The position numbers and the translations under genes are program-made. Positions 39,902 to 49,190 of a stretch of DNA of 64,000 nt are shown here, piece after piece. The notes under the pieces are model-generated. The model worked only from the letters and a program-made list of their open reading frames with translations, did not search any database and was not told the origin of the DNA. This DNA is from Calothrix sp. C42_A2020_038 (lineage in GTDB: Bacteria > Cyanobacteriota > Cyanobacteriia > Cyanobacteriales > Nostocaceae), in contig JACYLQ010000011.1 of NCBI GenBank assembly GCA_015272395.1, positions 62,001-126,000 on the forward strand, given 5' to 3'. Each line of letters opens with the position of its first letter. The stretch's first letter is position 1.

Positions 39902-41257
39902 GTGTATACAATGACTTCATCGCGTCAAATTGCTTTTATTGCCCTACGTGATGTCCACAAAGGCGCCTTTGTTGACGTTGCTCTCGACCGTGCATTAAAA
40001 AAATTTAACTCAATTAATTTACCCGATAATGAACGTCGGCTAATCACTGAATTAGTTTACGGATGCGTTCGGCGCCAAAGAAGTCTTGATGCAGTACTAG
40101 ACAAGATTGGTAAGAAAAAAGCACACCAACAGCCAAAAGATTTGCGTTCTATTCTACACGTAGGTTTGTACCAATTAATCTACCAAGATCGTATACCAGC
40201 ATCTGCCGCAGTTAATACAACTGTAGAACTTGCAAAAGATAACGGTTTCCCACAACTTGCGGGGGTCGTTAACGGGATGCTACGTCACTATTTACGTTTG
40301 GGAGAAGGTCAAAAACAGAAGGAGGAAAAGCAAAAGCAAGAATTAGGAATTTTACATAGCTTTCCTGATTGGATAATTGAAGTATGGGTCAAACAGTTTG
40401 GTATCGAAGAAACTGAAAAATTGTGCGAATGGATGAACCGAACACCAACAATTGATTTACGGGTTAATCTACTTCGTACCTCAGTCCAAGAAGTTGAGCA
40501 AGCGTTTGACATTGCTGGTATTGAATATCAGCGACTTCAGTATTTACCTCAAGCTTTACGTTTAACGGGTAATAGTGGCGCTATTCAAAACTTACCTGGC
40601 TACCATCAAGGTTGGTGGACTGTTCAAGATAGCAGCGCCCAACTTGTTGGACATTTGCTTGACCCGCAACCAGAAGAGGTAATAATTGATGCTTGTGCTG
40701 CACCGGGTGGCAAGACAACGCATATAGCCGAACTGATGCAAGATAAAGGTAAAATCTGGGCCTGTGACCGTACTGCCTCCAGGCTTCGTAAACTTGAAGA
40801 AAATGCTCATCGCTTACAATTAAAGTCAATTCAAATATGTACTGGAGACAGTCGAAACCTTCCCCAGTTCATAAATACTGCTGATCGGGTTTTACTCGAC
40901 GCCCCTTGTTCTGGGTTAGGTACTTTGCACCGCCATGCAGATGCTCGATGGCGCCAAACTCCTCAAAGTGTTGAAGAATTATCAACACTTCAACGTGAAT
41001 TGCTATCACACACAGCAAAGTATGTAAAACCAGGTGGAATATTAGTTTATGCTACCTGCACATTACATCCACTTGAAAATGAAGTAGTAGTAGAGTCGTT
41101 TCTAGCTGCAAACAATAATTGGGAAATAGAGATACCTCATATCAACCCTATAGTACAAAATTATGTCTCATTAAAAGGCTGGTTAAAAGTCTTGCCCCAT
41201 CAACATAATATGGATGGCTTTTTTATGGTGCGCTTAAGAAAATCCAATCATTCTTAG
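39902..41257 (+). CDS. rsmB: 16S rRNA m5C967 methyltransferase RsmB
   Basis: Methylates C967 of 16S rRNA from AdoMet. The N-terminal 150 residues form the NusB-like RNA-binding domain (ELVYGCVRRQRSLDAVLDKI), and the C-terminal part is the NOL1/NOP2/Sun methyltransferase with DACAAPGGKTTHIAELM, the LLDAPCSGLGTL Cys motif and YATCTLHPLENE, whose Cys is the catalytic one. 451 residues is usual. Start is the ATG after an alternative upstream GTG. Confidence 0.95.
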   Translation: MYTMTSSRQIAFIALRDVHKGAFVDVALDRALKKFNSINLPDNERRLITELVYGCVRRQRSLDAVLDKIGKKKAHQQPKDLRSILHVGLYQLIYQDRIPASAAVNTTVELAKDNGFPQLAGVVNGMLRHYLRLGEGQKQKEEKQKQELGILHSFPDWIIEVWVKQFGIEETEKLCEWMNRTPTIDLRVNLLRTSVQEVEQAFDIAGIEYQRLQYLPQALRLTGNSGAIQNLPGYHQGWWTVQDSSAQLVGHLLDPQPEEVIIDACAAPGGKTTHIAELMQDKGKIWACDRTASRLRKLEENAHRLQLKSIQICTGDSRNLPQFINTADRVLLDAPCSGLGTLHRHADARWRQTPQSVEELSTLQRELLSHTAKYVKPGGILVYATCTLHPLENEVVVESFLAANNNWEIEIPHINPIVQNYVSLKGWLKVLPHQHNMDGFFMVRLRKSNHS

Positions 41258-41318
41258 CAAATGCTCTAGGCTATTGTTATGATTCCATCAAGGAAAATAC
41301 ACTGATAGGAGCCTGTAT

Positions 41319-41741
41319 ATGATAGCCGATTCAAGTGTGAAAAAAAAAGTAAAAATACTGGTTGGAGCAGCATGGATTGACGGCATAATTCAACCTGAAG
41401 AACGTCAGTACTTACATAAAATCGCTCAGGACAACGATTTAGCAGATGACCCAGATATCAAACCATACTTGTATGAATTATTGTCAGTAAAGCCAACGGA
41501 GTTCTACAATTGGGTACATGAGTATTTGGGAGAAAACCCAAGTCATGAAGACTGTCAAAACTTGATTCAGGATATCAGCGGGTTAATATACAGTGATGGT
41601 GAAGTTGCTACCGAAGAAGCAAAATTACTAAACAAACTTTTAAAGTTGTCTGACGAGAGTGACTCAGGTCAACCTCTAGCAGATACTATCCTTAAACAAA
41701 TTCAAAAATTGTACCGTCGTTGGGTAGAAGTGCAGAATTAG
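41319..41741 (+). CDS. TerB-family protein
   Basis: A stand-alone TerB domain (helical, metal-binding). Residues 8-115 show the paired pattern ILVGAAWIDGIIQPEERQYL and GLIYSDGEVATEEAKLLNKL, which match the two halves of the fold with their acidic positions. It does not imply tellurite resistance, since no ter gene is nearby. The gene follows rsmB by 62 bp and is preceded by GGAG. Confidence 0.85.
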   Translation: MIADSSVKKKVKILVGAAWIDGIIQPEERQYLHKIAQDNDLADDPDIKPYLYELLSVKPTEFYNWVHEYLGENPSHEDCQNLIQDISGLIYSDGEVATEEAKLLNKLLKLSDESDSGQPLADTILKQIQKLYRRWVEVQN

Positions 41742-41750
41742 TTAGGAGTT

Positions 41751-41778
41751 GTATAGACGCGATTAATCGCGTCTGTAC
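41751..41778. repeat. Dispersed palindrome, second copy
   Basis: GTATAGACGCGAT / ATCGCGTCTGTAC, nearly identical to the palindrome at 11008, again between convergent genes (TerB-like and psb35). Confidence 0.75.
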
Positions 41779-41782
41779 TATG

Positions 41783-42007
41783 TTAAGCTTTTGGTTCTCC
41801 GATTCCTGGAGTTTCTTCTTTCTCAACTTTAGGTACAATACTGGGGCGTTCCTTGTCTTCCCAACCAACAGGACGTTTTGAGTTGTACCAAGCAATTGAA
41901 CCAATAGTTGTAGCTGCAATAAAGCCGATTACATATACAGCAACCGAAGCGAAGGGAAAACTAGGTTCTTGAGTTGCGGCGCCTGCTGCTTGCATGAACA
42001 AGTACAT
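41783..42007 (-). CDS. Psb35-like photosystem II assembly protein
   Basis: 74 residues with a single membrane span (FASVAVYVIGFIAATTIGSI) followed by a conserved AWYNSKRPVGWEDKERPSIV stretch, the hallmark of the Psb35 (Ssl2148-like) family, which is linked to PSII and high-light proteins in Synechocystis. The C-terminus is acidic. I chose the ATG at 42007 because AGGA lies ten bases before it. Assignment is by recalled family sequence, not search. Confidence 0.65.
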   Translation of the reverse strand: MYLFMQAAGAATQEPSFPFASVAVYVIGFIAATTIGSIAWYNSKRPVGWEDKERPSIVPKVEKEETPGIGEPKA

Positions 42008-42151
42008 AAATATTTTTTCCTATTTGTATATAGTGTTACTTATGAAATTAGAAAAATAAATCTTTAACTACATCTCTCAGTCGGGAGAAGAAAGATTTAC
42101 TCTAGAACGATATTTAAAGTTCTTAAGGAAGACAACTTTTTATAAATAACT

Positions 42152-42186
42152 AAGATTCCCGATTTCTCTGAGAAATCGGGAATCTT
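42152..42186 (-). terminator. Perfect 16-bp hairpin after the PBP gene
   Basis: Arms AAGATTCCCGATTTCT and AGAAATCGGGAATCTT pair perfectly around a 3-base loop, 26 bp past the stop of the penicillin-binding protein gene. The lack of a T-run leaves the mode of action open; it also resembles dispersed repeats of Nostocales. Confidence 0.6.
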
Positions 42187-42211
42187 GTAAAACCATTACT
42201 AATGGCACTTT

Positions 42212-44800
42212 TTATTCATCAGCACCGCTAGATGGTCGCAAACGTTCACGCCAAGAAGGTGTACTAGGCGCTTCGGAACTGCTAGCACCTGAAGAAGAAC
42301 CTGAACTTCTCGAACGCGAAGGTCTAGAACTACCACTGCTACCCGACTCAGAGACGCGACGACGTGATCTCGATGGTGAAGACGAAGATGAAGATGAACC
42401 AGATGGCGAGTCTGAGTCAGCGGAACGGAAACGTCGGCGCCGTGGACGCGACTCAGAAGACGTATCAGAAGTACTACTGGGGGATGTTGATTCATCGCTT
42501 CGATTACGCCTTCTTCTACTACGACCCGATGTATCTACTTCTTCTTGCTGCGAGAAGCTTTGATAAGACCTTCGCCGCCTTCTCAATGGTTGTTCGCTAT
42601 TGTGACTGTTGCTGTCGTCCGAACTGACCTGGCTGGAACGTCGTCTTCTCGACTGCCTAGAAGCATCATCCCCTGGGCTATCGTCTTTTCTCCTATCTTT
42701 TTCAGAAAACGCCCGGTTAACTATTCGTCTGGCTTTAATTGGTTCCGCTTTGATACTGGCTTTACGACCTTCGAGCTTGGGACGTTCTGGGAATTTTTCA
42801 ACAGGCATTCCCTTCACAACTTCTTTCATAAACTCATGCCAAGTGTAAGCAGCACTGGCACTACTTCCATAAGTAGCTCTATTGTTATCGTTACCTAACC
42901 AAACTCCGGTTACAACTTGTGGAATAAAACCAATAAACCACAAATCACGAGCTTCGTCAGTTGTTCCAGTTTTACCAGCAACCGGACGGTCGTTTAGTTG
43001 TGCTGGTCTACCTGTACCAGATGTTACAACACTGCGTAACATCCAAGTCGTAATATTAGCGCTATCAGAGTCAAGCGCACGAACTGGAGTAAAGTTTGCT
43101 TTCCAAATTTCTTCACCACGACGGTTAAGGATACGGGTAATACCGTGAACTTCATTGTGAATACCTTGGGTCGCAAAACTACCATAAGCGCTTGTTAGCT
43201 CAAGTAAATTAACTTCAGATGAACCAAGTGCCAAAGAATATATTGGTTGGAGTTGAGATTTAATCCCCATTTTTTTGGCAAGTTCGATAGTGGGTTTAAA
43301 CCCAACTTTCATCAAAACCCTGACTGCGACGATATTAATTGACTTAGTTAAGGCTGTTCGCATATCGAGCGAACCCCGGAAACCTTCATCAAAGTTTTTT
43401 GGTTCGTAACCATCTACCACTAAAGGCGTATCTTGAAAGATATCATATGGACTCATTCCACTAGCAATTGCGGTTGCATAAACAAATCCCTTGAAAGTGG
43501 AACCAGGTTGTCGCTGTGCCTGAGTAACACGGTTAAATTGATATTTACCAAAATCTTTACCACCCACCATTGCCTTAATTTCTCCGCTGCGGGGGTCAAT
43601 TGCTACCAGTGCAGCTTGTTTAAAGTTTTCCCAACGTCCCTGGTTTCGTAAAGTTTTTGCTACTGCCTTATCTGCAGCTACTTGCCAAGTTGGGTTAAGA
43701 GTTGTTTCAACTGTTAACCCACCCGCTTCTATCACTTCAGGGGAGACATACTTGGGCAACTCTTTCTGAATAAAACTAGTAAAATATGGTGCTTGAACTT
43801 CCAAGCGTTTTGGTAAGCTAGATTTTACTGTCAGTTCTTCCTCTAAAGCTTCTTGTCTTTCAGCGGCTGAAATTATGCCATCTTCAAACATCCGTTGCAA
43901 CACCAAATTGCGACGCTGTTTTGCGGCTTCGGGGTTTTTGTCAGGAGCATATATACTAGGAGCAGGTGCCAAACCTGCTATAGTTGCCATTTCTGCCAAA
44001 GTTAACTCTGAGACTGGCTTACTAAAATATACCCAGGAAGCATCGGCAACACCATAGGCGCCAGAGCCAAGGTAAACAAGATTCAAGTACCGTTCCAAAA
44101 TCTTGTCTTTACTGAGTTCTCGTTCCATTTTTTGCGCCAGACGAACCTCTTTAACCTTACGCAAAAAAGTTTTTTCTTGCTTCAGGAAAAGAATACGTGC
44201 TAGCTGTTGAGTAATAGTACTACCACCTTCGACAACATTTTGTGAGCGTAAATTATTGACTGTTGCACGGGCAATACCTTGAATATCAATACCGTTATGT
44301 TTATCAAAGCGTCGGTCTTCTGAAGCAATAAAAGCTTTTCTGAGTTGATCTGGAATTTCACTCAAAGGTAGCTGTTCGCGCGTTGCTGGACCAGACTGTT
44401 GCAAAATTGTTCCATCACTAGCTTTAATCGTCAGTGTTTGCTCGCGCACTAAACTGTTAAGTTCTGAGGTTGGAGGTAAATTTCGGTCAATTGATGCAAT
44501 AGTGTTACTCACTGCGATTGCGCTACCACCCAAACCTAAACAAGCTAAAAACCAATAGCGACGGTACAGCGGTTTTGGATGTCCTGGCAGCTTGGCATTT
44601 ATCGTAGATGATACTCTTCCGATTTTAGAAAGCAACTGCCCACCTTTTGCAGGCTTCGCCGGCTTTGAATCTGAAGTTGTTAATTCATTGTTAGGTTCCT
44701 CATTTTGGAGTTGGATGTCGCCCGGTGGCGACCCAGTATTATCTGTATGCGCTTTACTCAAGTTCGTTGATTTATCTTTGAACCAAGAGGTAAACTTCAC
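42212..44800 (-). CDS. Class A penicillin-binding protein with Arg/Ser-rich tail
   Basis: Bifunctional peptidoglycan synthase (PBP1A type). Residues 1-80 are cytoplasmic, a membrane anchor lies at about 83-105, the GT51 transglycosylase domain follows (SEDRRFDKHNGIDIQGIARA, EGGSTITQQLARILFLKQE), and the transpeptidase domain contains QPGSTFKGF (SxxK), KSINIVA (SxN) and AGKTGTTDEARD (KTG). The last about 170 residues form a disordered tail of Arg-Ser-rich blocks (RSRRRRNR, SRPRRRRFRS, SGSSSSSSSPSRSRRR) on the periplasmic side, longer than usual. Confidence 0.95.
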   Translation of the reverse strand: MKFTSWFKDKSTNLSKAHTDNTGSPPGDIQLQNEEPNNELTTSDSKPAKPAKGGQLLSKIGRVSSTINAKLPGHPKPLYRRYWFLACLGLGGSAIAVSNTIASIDRNLPPTSELNSLVREQTLTIKASDGTILQQSGPATREQLPLSEIPDQLRKAFIASEDRRFDKHNGIDIQGIARATVNNLRSQNVVEGGSTITQQLARILFLKQEKTFLRKVKEVRLAQKMERELSKDKILERYLNLVYLGSGAYGVADASWVYFSKPVSELTLAEMATIAGLAPAPSIYAPDKNPEAAKQRRNLVLQRMFEDGIISAAERQEALEEELTVKSSLPKRLEVQAPYFTSFIQKELPKYVSPEVIEAGGLTVETTLNPTWQVAADKAVAKTLRNQGRWENFKQAALVAIDPRSGEIKAMVGGKDFGKYQFNRVTQAQRQPGSTFKGFVYATAIASGMSPYDIFQDTPLVVDGYEPKNFDEGFRGSLDMRTALTKSINIVAVRVLMKVGFKPTIELAKKMGIKSQLQPIYSLALGSSEVNLLELTSAYGSFATQGIHNEVHGITRILNRRGEEIWKANFTPVRALDSDSANITTWMLRSVVTSGTGRPAQLNDRPVAGKTGTTDEARDLWFIGFIPQVVTGVWLGNDNNRATYGSSASAAYTWHEFMKEVVKGMPVEKFPERPKLEGRKASIKAEPIKARRIVNRAFSEKDRRKDDSPGDDASRQSRRRRSSQVSSDDSNSHNSEQPLRRRRRSYQSFSQQEEVDTSGRSRRRRNRSDESTSPSSTSDTSSESRPRRRRFRSADSDSPSGSSSSSSSPSRSRRRVSESGSSGSSRPSRSRSSGSSSGASSSEAPSTPSWRERLRPSSGADE

Positions 44801-44997
44801 GACGTCAGTTCCTCATACCAAGCAGTTGCTAATTAACTACCAATTAAAACTTTGAATCGAACCACCACTTTTGCGTTAGTATAACATTTCATCAATGTTT
44901 AAATATATTTACTACTAGTCAATCATCTAACGCAGGATTTTTTCAATTCAATTTAGTAAAATAAAATACATAGTTTTTTACTAATTTCTGAAATCAA

Positions 44998-45504
44998 GTG
45001 TCAGCAAATAAGTGTAACTTGTCTAATATTACAGCCATTGCTCTGGGAAGCAACCTTGGTGACAGTCATGCAATTTTAGAAGCTGCGATTGACGTGCTAG
45101 CACAAATGCCAGCAACGAGAGTGCTTTCCAAATCAAGTTGGTACTTTACAAAAGCTGTAGGACCGCCACAGCCTGATTATTTGAACGGTTGCGCTCTATT
45201 GCAAGTGGAAATGATACCAGAATTTCTATTGGAAATATTGTTAAAAATTGAAAATAATTTTGGGCGCCTTCGTAACCAGCGCTGGGGTCCTCGAACGCTT
45301 GACTTAGATATATTGTTATACGAAAACCGAATCATTGAAACACCGAAATTACAAATTCCTCATCCACGGATGCGTGAGCGTGCTTTTGTGTTAGTACCGC
45401 TTGCAGAAATTGCTCCAGATTGGATAGAACCAGTTTCAGGTTTAGCGATTAAGGAGCTTCTTAAAGATGTAGACTGTTCTGATGTACACAAGGAAGGCTA
45501 TTAA
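44998..45504 (+). CDS. folK: 2-amino-4-hydroxy-6-hydroxymethyldihydropteridine pyrophosphokinase
   Basis: HPPK, transfers pyrophosphate to the pterin alcohol in folate synthesis. 168 residues starting at GTG with AIALGSNLGDS at the N-terminus and the signature WGPRTLDLDILLYE, plus IPHPRMRERAFVLVPLAEIA. Cyanobacterial folK is usually separate from folB and folP, as here. A Nudix gene follows by 87 bp on the same strand. Confidence 0.95.
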   Translation: MSANKCNLSNITAIALGSNLGDSHAILEAAIDVLAQMPATRVLSKSSWYFTKAVGPPQPDYLNGCALLQVEMIPEFLLEILLKIENNFGRLRNQRWGPRTLDLDILLYENRIIETPKLQIPHPRMRERAFVLVPLAEIAPDWIEPVSGLAIKELLKDVDCSDVHKEGY

Positions 45505-45591
45505 TCTTACTTAGCCTTAATCGTAAATGAGTATGTAAGATACACTTATTTTTGGGTACATCTGTATATTGTTAAATAATTATCAACAACT

Positions 45592-46140
45592 ATGCCAATA
45601 GGTACTGAATTACCACAACTGCTAAAACAGCGTTTATTCTACAAAGGACGTAAATTTAATTTTGAAGTTAATCGCTTGCGTTTGCCAAATCAAGCCGAAG
45701 GTGAATGGGAATGCATTCGTCATCCAGGAGGCGCCTTGGCAGTTCCTGTAACATCTGATGGTAAATTAGTACTTGTAAGGCAATATCGTTTTGCCGTTGG
45801 CGGCAGAATCTTAGAATTTCCGGCTGGTACCATTGAAGTTGACGAAGACCCGTTAGAAACGGTTAAGCGTGAAATTGAGGAAGAGACAGGATACCGCGCA
45901 AGCCAATGGCAAAAACTCGGCGAATTTTTTCTTGCTCCTGGTTACTCAGATGAAATTATTTATGCATTTCTTGCGACTAATTTAGAAAAACTTGATAAAC
46001 CACCTACACAAGACGAAGACGAGGATATTGAGACATTGCTTTGGACTCCTGAACAGCTAGAAAAGGCTATTTTGCAAGGTGAACCTGTCGATGCCAAGTC
46101 TATTTCTAGCTTTTTGTTGGCACGTCAATTTTTAAGTTAA
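45592..46140 (+). CDS. Nudix hydrolase, ADP-ribose pyrophosphatase-like
   Basis: Contains a full Nudix box, starting GTIEVDEDPLETVKREIEEE and ending TGY, preceded by LVLVRQYRFAVGGRILEFPA, a pattern typical of ADP-ribose pyrophosphatases (NudF-like). 182 residues. Probably hydrolyses ADP-ribose or related nucleotides in the cytoplasm. It overlaps the 3' end of aroE by 4 bp (convergent genes). Confidence 0.9.
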   Translation: MPIGTELPQLLKQRLFYKGRKFNFEVNRLRLPNQAEGEWECIRHPGGALAVPVTSDGKLVLVRQYRFAVGGRILEFPAGTIEVDEDPLETVKREIEEETGYRASQWQKLGEFFLAPGYSDEIIYAFLATNLEKLDKPPTQDEDEDIETLLWTPEQLEKAILQGEPVDAKSISSFLLARQFLS

Positions 46141-47033
46141 AAGTTATGAGTTTTAACTCCTAACTCAAGATGTTCTATCAAAGCTTGACGCATAATATCT
46201 ACTGGTACGATATCTCGTTCTAGCCAAATTTTTAATGCAGCAGCTCCTTGTTGAACAAGCATTTCTAGGCCATTTATCGTTACTGCTTGTGATTGTTGGG
46301 CAAGTTTTAGAAATTTTGTTGGGTTGGGATTGTAAGTCAAATCATAGGCAATGGCACCACTTGGCAATTCTTTGACTTCCTCGCTAGTTAGAGGCGCCTC
46401 ATTAATATGAGGATACATGCCAATTGGTGTTGTATTTACAAGTAAATTTGCCTGTGGAATATATTTGGGTAATTTATCCCAATGATGTACGTGTAAGTGC
46501 GAAAAAAGTGCGGAATTACTCCAACTTTCGTGAAAAGCAACTAATTTATTTAGATTACGACCAATTACGTGAATTTGGGCACATCCAAGCTGCGCGCAAC
46601 CTGCAATCACTGCGCGCGCGGCTCCACCATTGCCTAAAATCACAGCTGTTGTTTGGCTCCAATCTTGATTACATATAGATAACAACGGAGCAATAAACCC
46701 TTCAACATCAGTGTTTGTACCAATCCATTTATCATCTTTACGAACAACTGTATTAACTGCCCCTACTGCTTGAGCAAGACTCGACACCTCTGAAATTAAA
46801 GGAATAATTGCCTGTTTGTGAGGAATGGTAACACTAAAACCGACTACTCCAATTGCGGCAAAACCATCTATTGCCACTTGTAGATTATGTGGTGCGATGG
46901 GAAATGGAAGGTAAACATAATCAACACCCATCTCAGCAATGGCTGCATTATGCATTCGAGGGGATAGGGAGTGTTCTACGGGATATCCGATTACACCCAG
47001 AAGCTTGGTAGTTCCTGTAATTCTTGTAATCAA
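46137..47033 (-). CDS. aroE: Shikimate dehydrogenase
   Basis: NADPH-dependent reduction of 3-dehydroshikimate, fourth common step to aromatic amino acids. Motifs: GYPVEHSLSPRMHNAAI at the start, SVTIPHKQAIIPLI (catalytic Lys), AVILGNGGAARAVIAGCA for NADP and MLVQQGAAALKIWL near the end. 298 residues is normal. Its last codons overlap the Nudix gene by 4 bp. Confidence 0.95.
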   Translation of the reverse strand: MITRITGTTKLLGVIGYPVEHSLSPRMHNAAIAEMGVDYVYLPFPIAPHNLQVAIDGFAAIGVVGFSVTIPHKQAIIPLISEVSSLAQAVGAVNTVVRKDDKWIGTNTDVEGFIAPLLSICNQDWSQTTAVILGNGGAARAVIAGCAQLGCAQIHVIGRNLNKLVAFHESWSNSALFSHLHVHHWDKLPKYIPQANLLVNTTPIGMYPHINEAPLTSEEVKELPSGAIAYDLTYNPNPTKFLKLAQQSQAVTINGLEMLVQQGAAALKIWLERDIVPVDIMRQALIEHLELGVKTHNF

Positions 47034-47341
47034 TGTTTGTAATCCTAGCTTTCGGATTTATGCTGTCAGCTAATATTAACAAATCTTATTACCATAAATA
47101 TAACTACTTTATCTACATAAATTCATACAACTGTAAATTTATGTATTCATTTAATTTGTGATTTTAGGACTCTTGATAGCATTAGATAAATTCTGATTTG
47201 TTTGTCAAAAACAGAATTTACCAGTTCCTATTTACTTAAATTAAACAAGTATATGCTTTAGCTAACACTCAAGTTAAATGTGTTACACAGCTTTACAAAG
47301 TTGCTAGTTTTAAATTTAACAAGATATAAGGAATTGTAGTA

Positions 47342-47503
47342 ATGCTTTATACAGTAGAACCAGGTGATACTTTGTTAAAAATAACAGAGAAGTTCTATGG
47401 AAATCGTATTTTTTGGCAATTAATTATTGATGCGAATCCAGATTTAATTGTACTAATACCGGGAATCCGAATGTTGATACCTTTACAAAATGCTTATCAC
47501 TGA
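47342..47503 (+). CDS. LysM-domain micro-protein (53 residues)
   Basis: A short frame of 53 codons (ATG to TGA) that is little more than one LysM domain: LYTVEPGDTLLKITEKFYG at the N-terminus, then NRIFWQLIIDANPDL and IPGIRMLIPL. These match the LysM pattern (YxVxxGDTLxxIAxKFYG...WxxIxxANP...IxxGxxLxIP) throughout. No signal peptide. AAGGAA lies about eight bases before the ATG. Expected to bind glycan or to associate with other proteins; it is shorter than typical gene-calling cut-offs. The stretch 47034-47341 upstream (308 bp) has no gene. Confidence 0.8.
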   Translation: MLYTVEPGDTLLKITEKFYGNRIFWQLIIDANPDLIVLIPGIRMLIPLQNAYH

Positions 47504-47521
47504 TGTGGGTTACGGCATTTA

Positions 47522-47825
47522 TCAAGAAGCTTCATTTAGAAACGGCAAGATAATTTGAGTCAATGTTTCTGCACTGGCAAGGTGAAAATCTTCAATAGGC
47601 GCCGAGCATACTTTGTTTTGACCAAATTGTTGATCATAGGTTTCGAGCAAGTTACAAGAGTAACGCGCGAGTTGAGCGTTACTCTTGTAAGCAACAGATT
47701 CGCTTGATATCCTGGTCTTTCATGAACTTTATCCAGTTATCAACTTGCTGATTTGAATAGTCAGGTTTTGCTGCACCGTACACAATATTTTCTTGTTCAT
47801 CAGCAGCGTAAAATTTATGGAGCAT
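47522..47825 (-). pseudogene. Broken dual-specificity phosphatase-like gene
   Basis: On the minus strand the frame starting at 47825 reads LHKFYAADEQENIVYGAAKP...VDNWIKFMKDQDIKRICCLQ and hits a stop; the adjacent frame (+1) continues QLARYSCNLLETYDQQFG and PIEDFHLASAETLTQIILPF before a second stop. Together these match the start of cyanobacterial dual-specificity phosphatase-like proteins, whose catalytic HCxxGxGR Cys-loop would follow but is missing. So the gene is frameshifted and truncated. A perfect 15-bp inverted repeat lies exactly at the frameshift. Confidence 0.75.
47653..47691. repeat. Perfect inverted repeat at the pseudogene frameshift
   Basis: Arms TTACAAGAGTAACGC and GCGTTACTCTTGTAA (15 bp, perfect) around a 9-base spacer. 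It creates the stop codon and shifts the frame of the phosphatase remnant. Confidence 0.9.
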
Positions 47826-47908
47826 CCAATTTCGGCAGAGGGTTTTTTTAAGACCACCTATGATGGTAGGCTTTGTAGCGCTAAATTATTATGTTTCTTC
47901 CAAAAAAT

Positions 47909-48958
<1,050 letters not shown>

Positions 48959-49106
48959 TTAGGAGCATAGACGCGATTAAATCATGTCTCTGCGGAGTTA
49001 TGAGTCATGAATTTACTATTATAGATTTTTCTTTGGCATCAAATCGCTTGTACCGCTTTTTTATTTCTCAAAACTCAAGATTTTTAGTTTTTAACTCTGC
49101 GCCTCC

Positions 49107-49163
49107 GTACAGACGCGATTAAATAGCCCTGCGGGCATAGCCTGGGTGCCGAAGCGTCTCTAC
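49107..49163. repeat. MITE-like dispersed repeat
   Basis: Inverted ends GTACAGACGC and GCGTCTCTAC (one mismatch) enclose a GC-rich core (AGCCCTGCGGGCATAGCC). Related words occur at 11008, 41751, 48966 and 58439. The whole 48947-49190 spacer also holds 'taactcctaactcc' tandem repeats. Probably a small non-autonomous dispersed repeat. Confidence 0.55.
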
Positions 49164-49190
49164 TCCTAACTTCTAACTCCTAACTTCTAA

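Noticed and set aside
41319-41741. Tellurite-resistance operon
   Set aside because: TerB domains occur widely on their own; no TerC, TerD or other ter gene is near.
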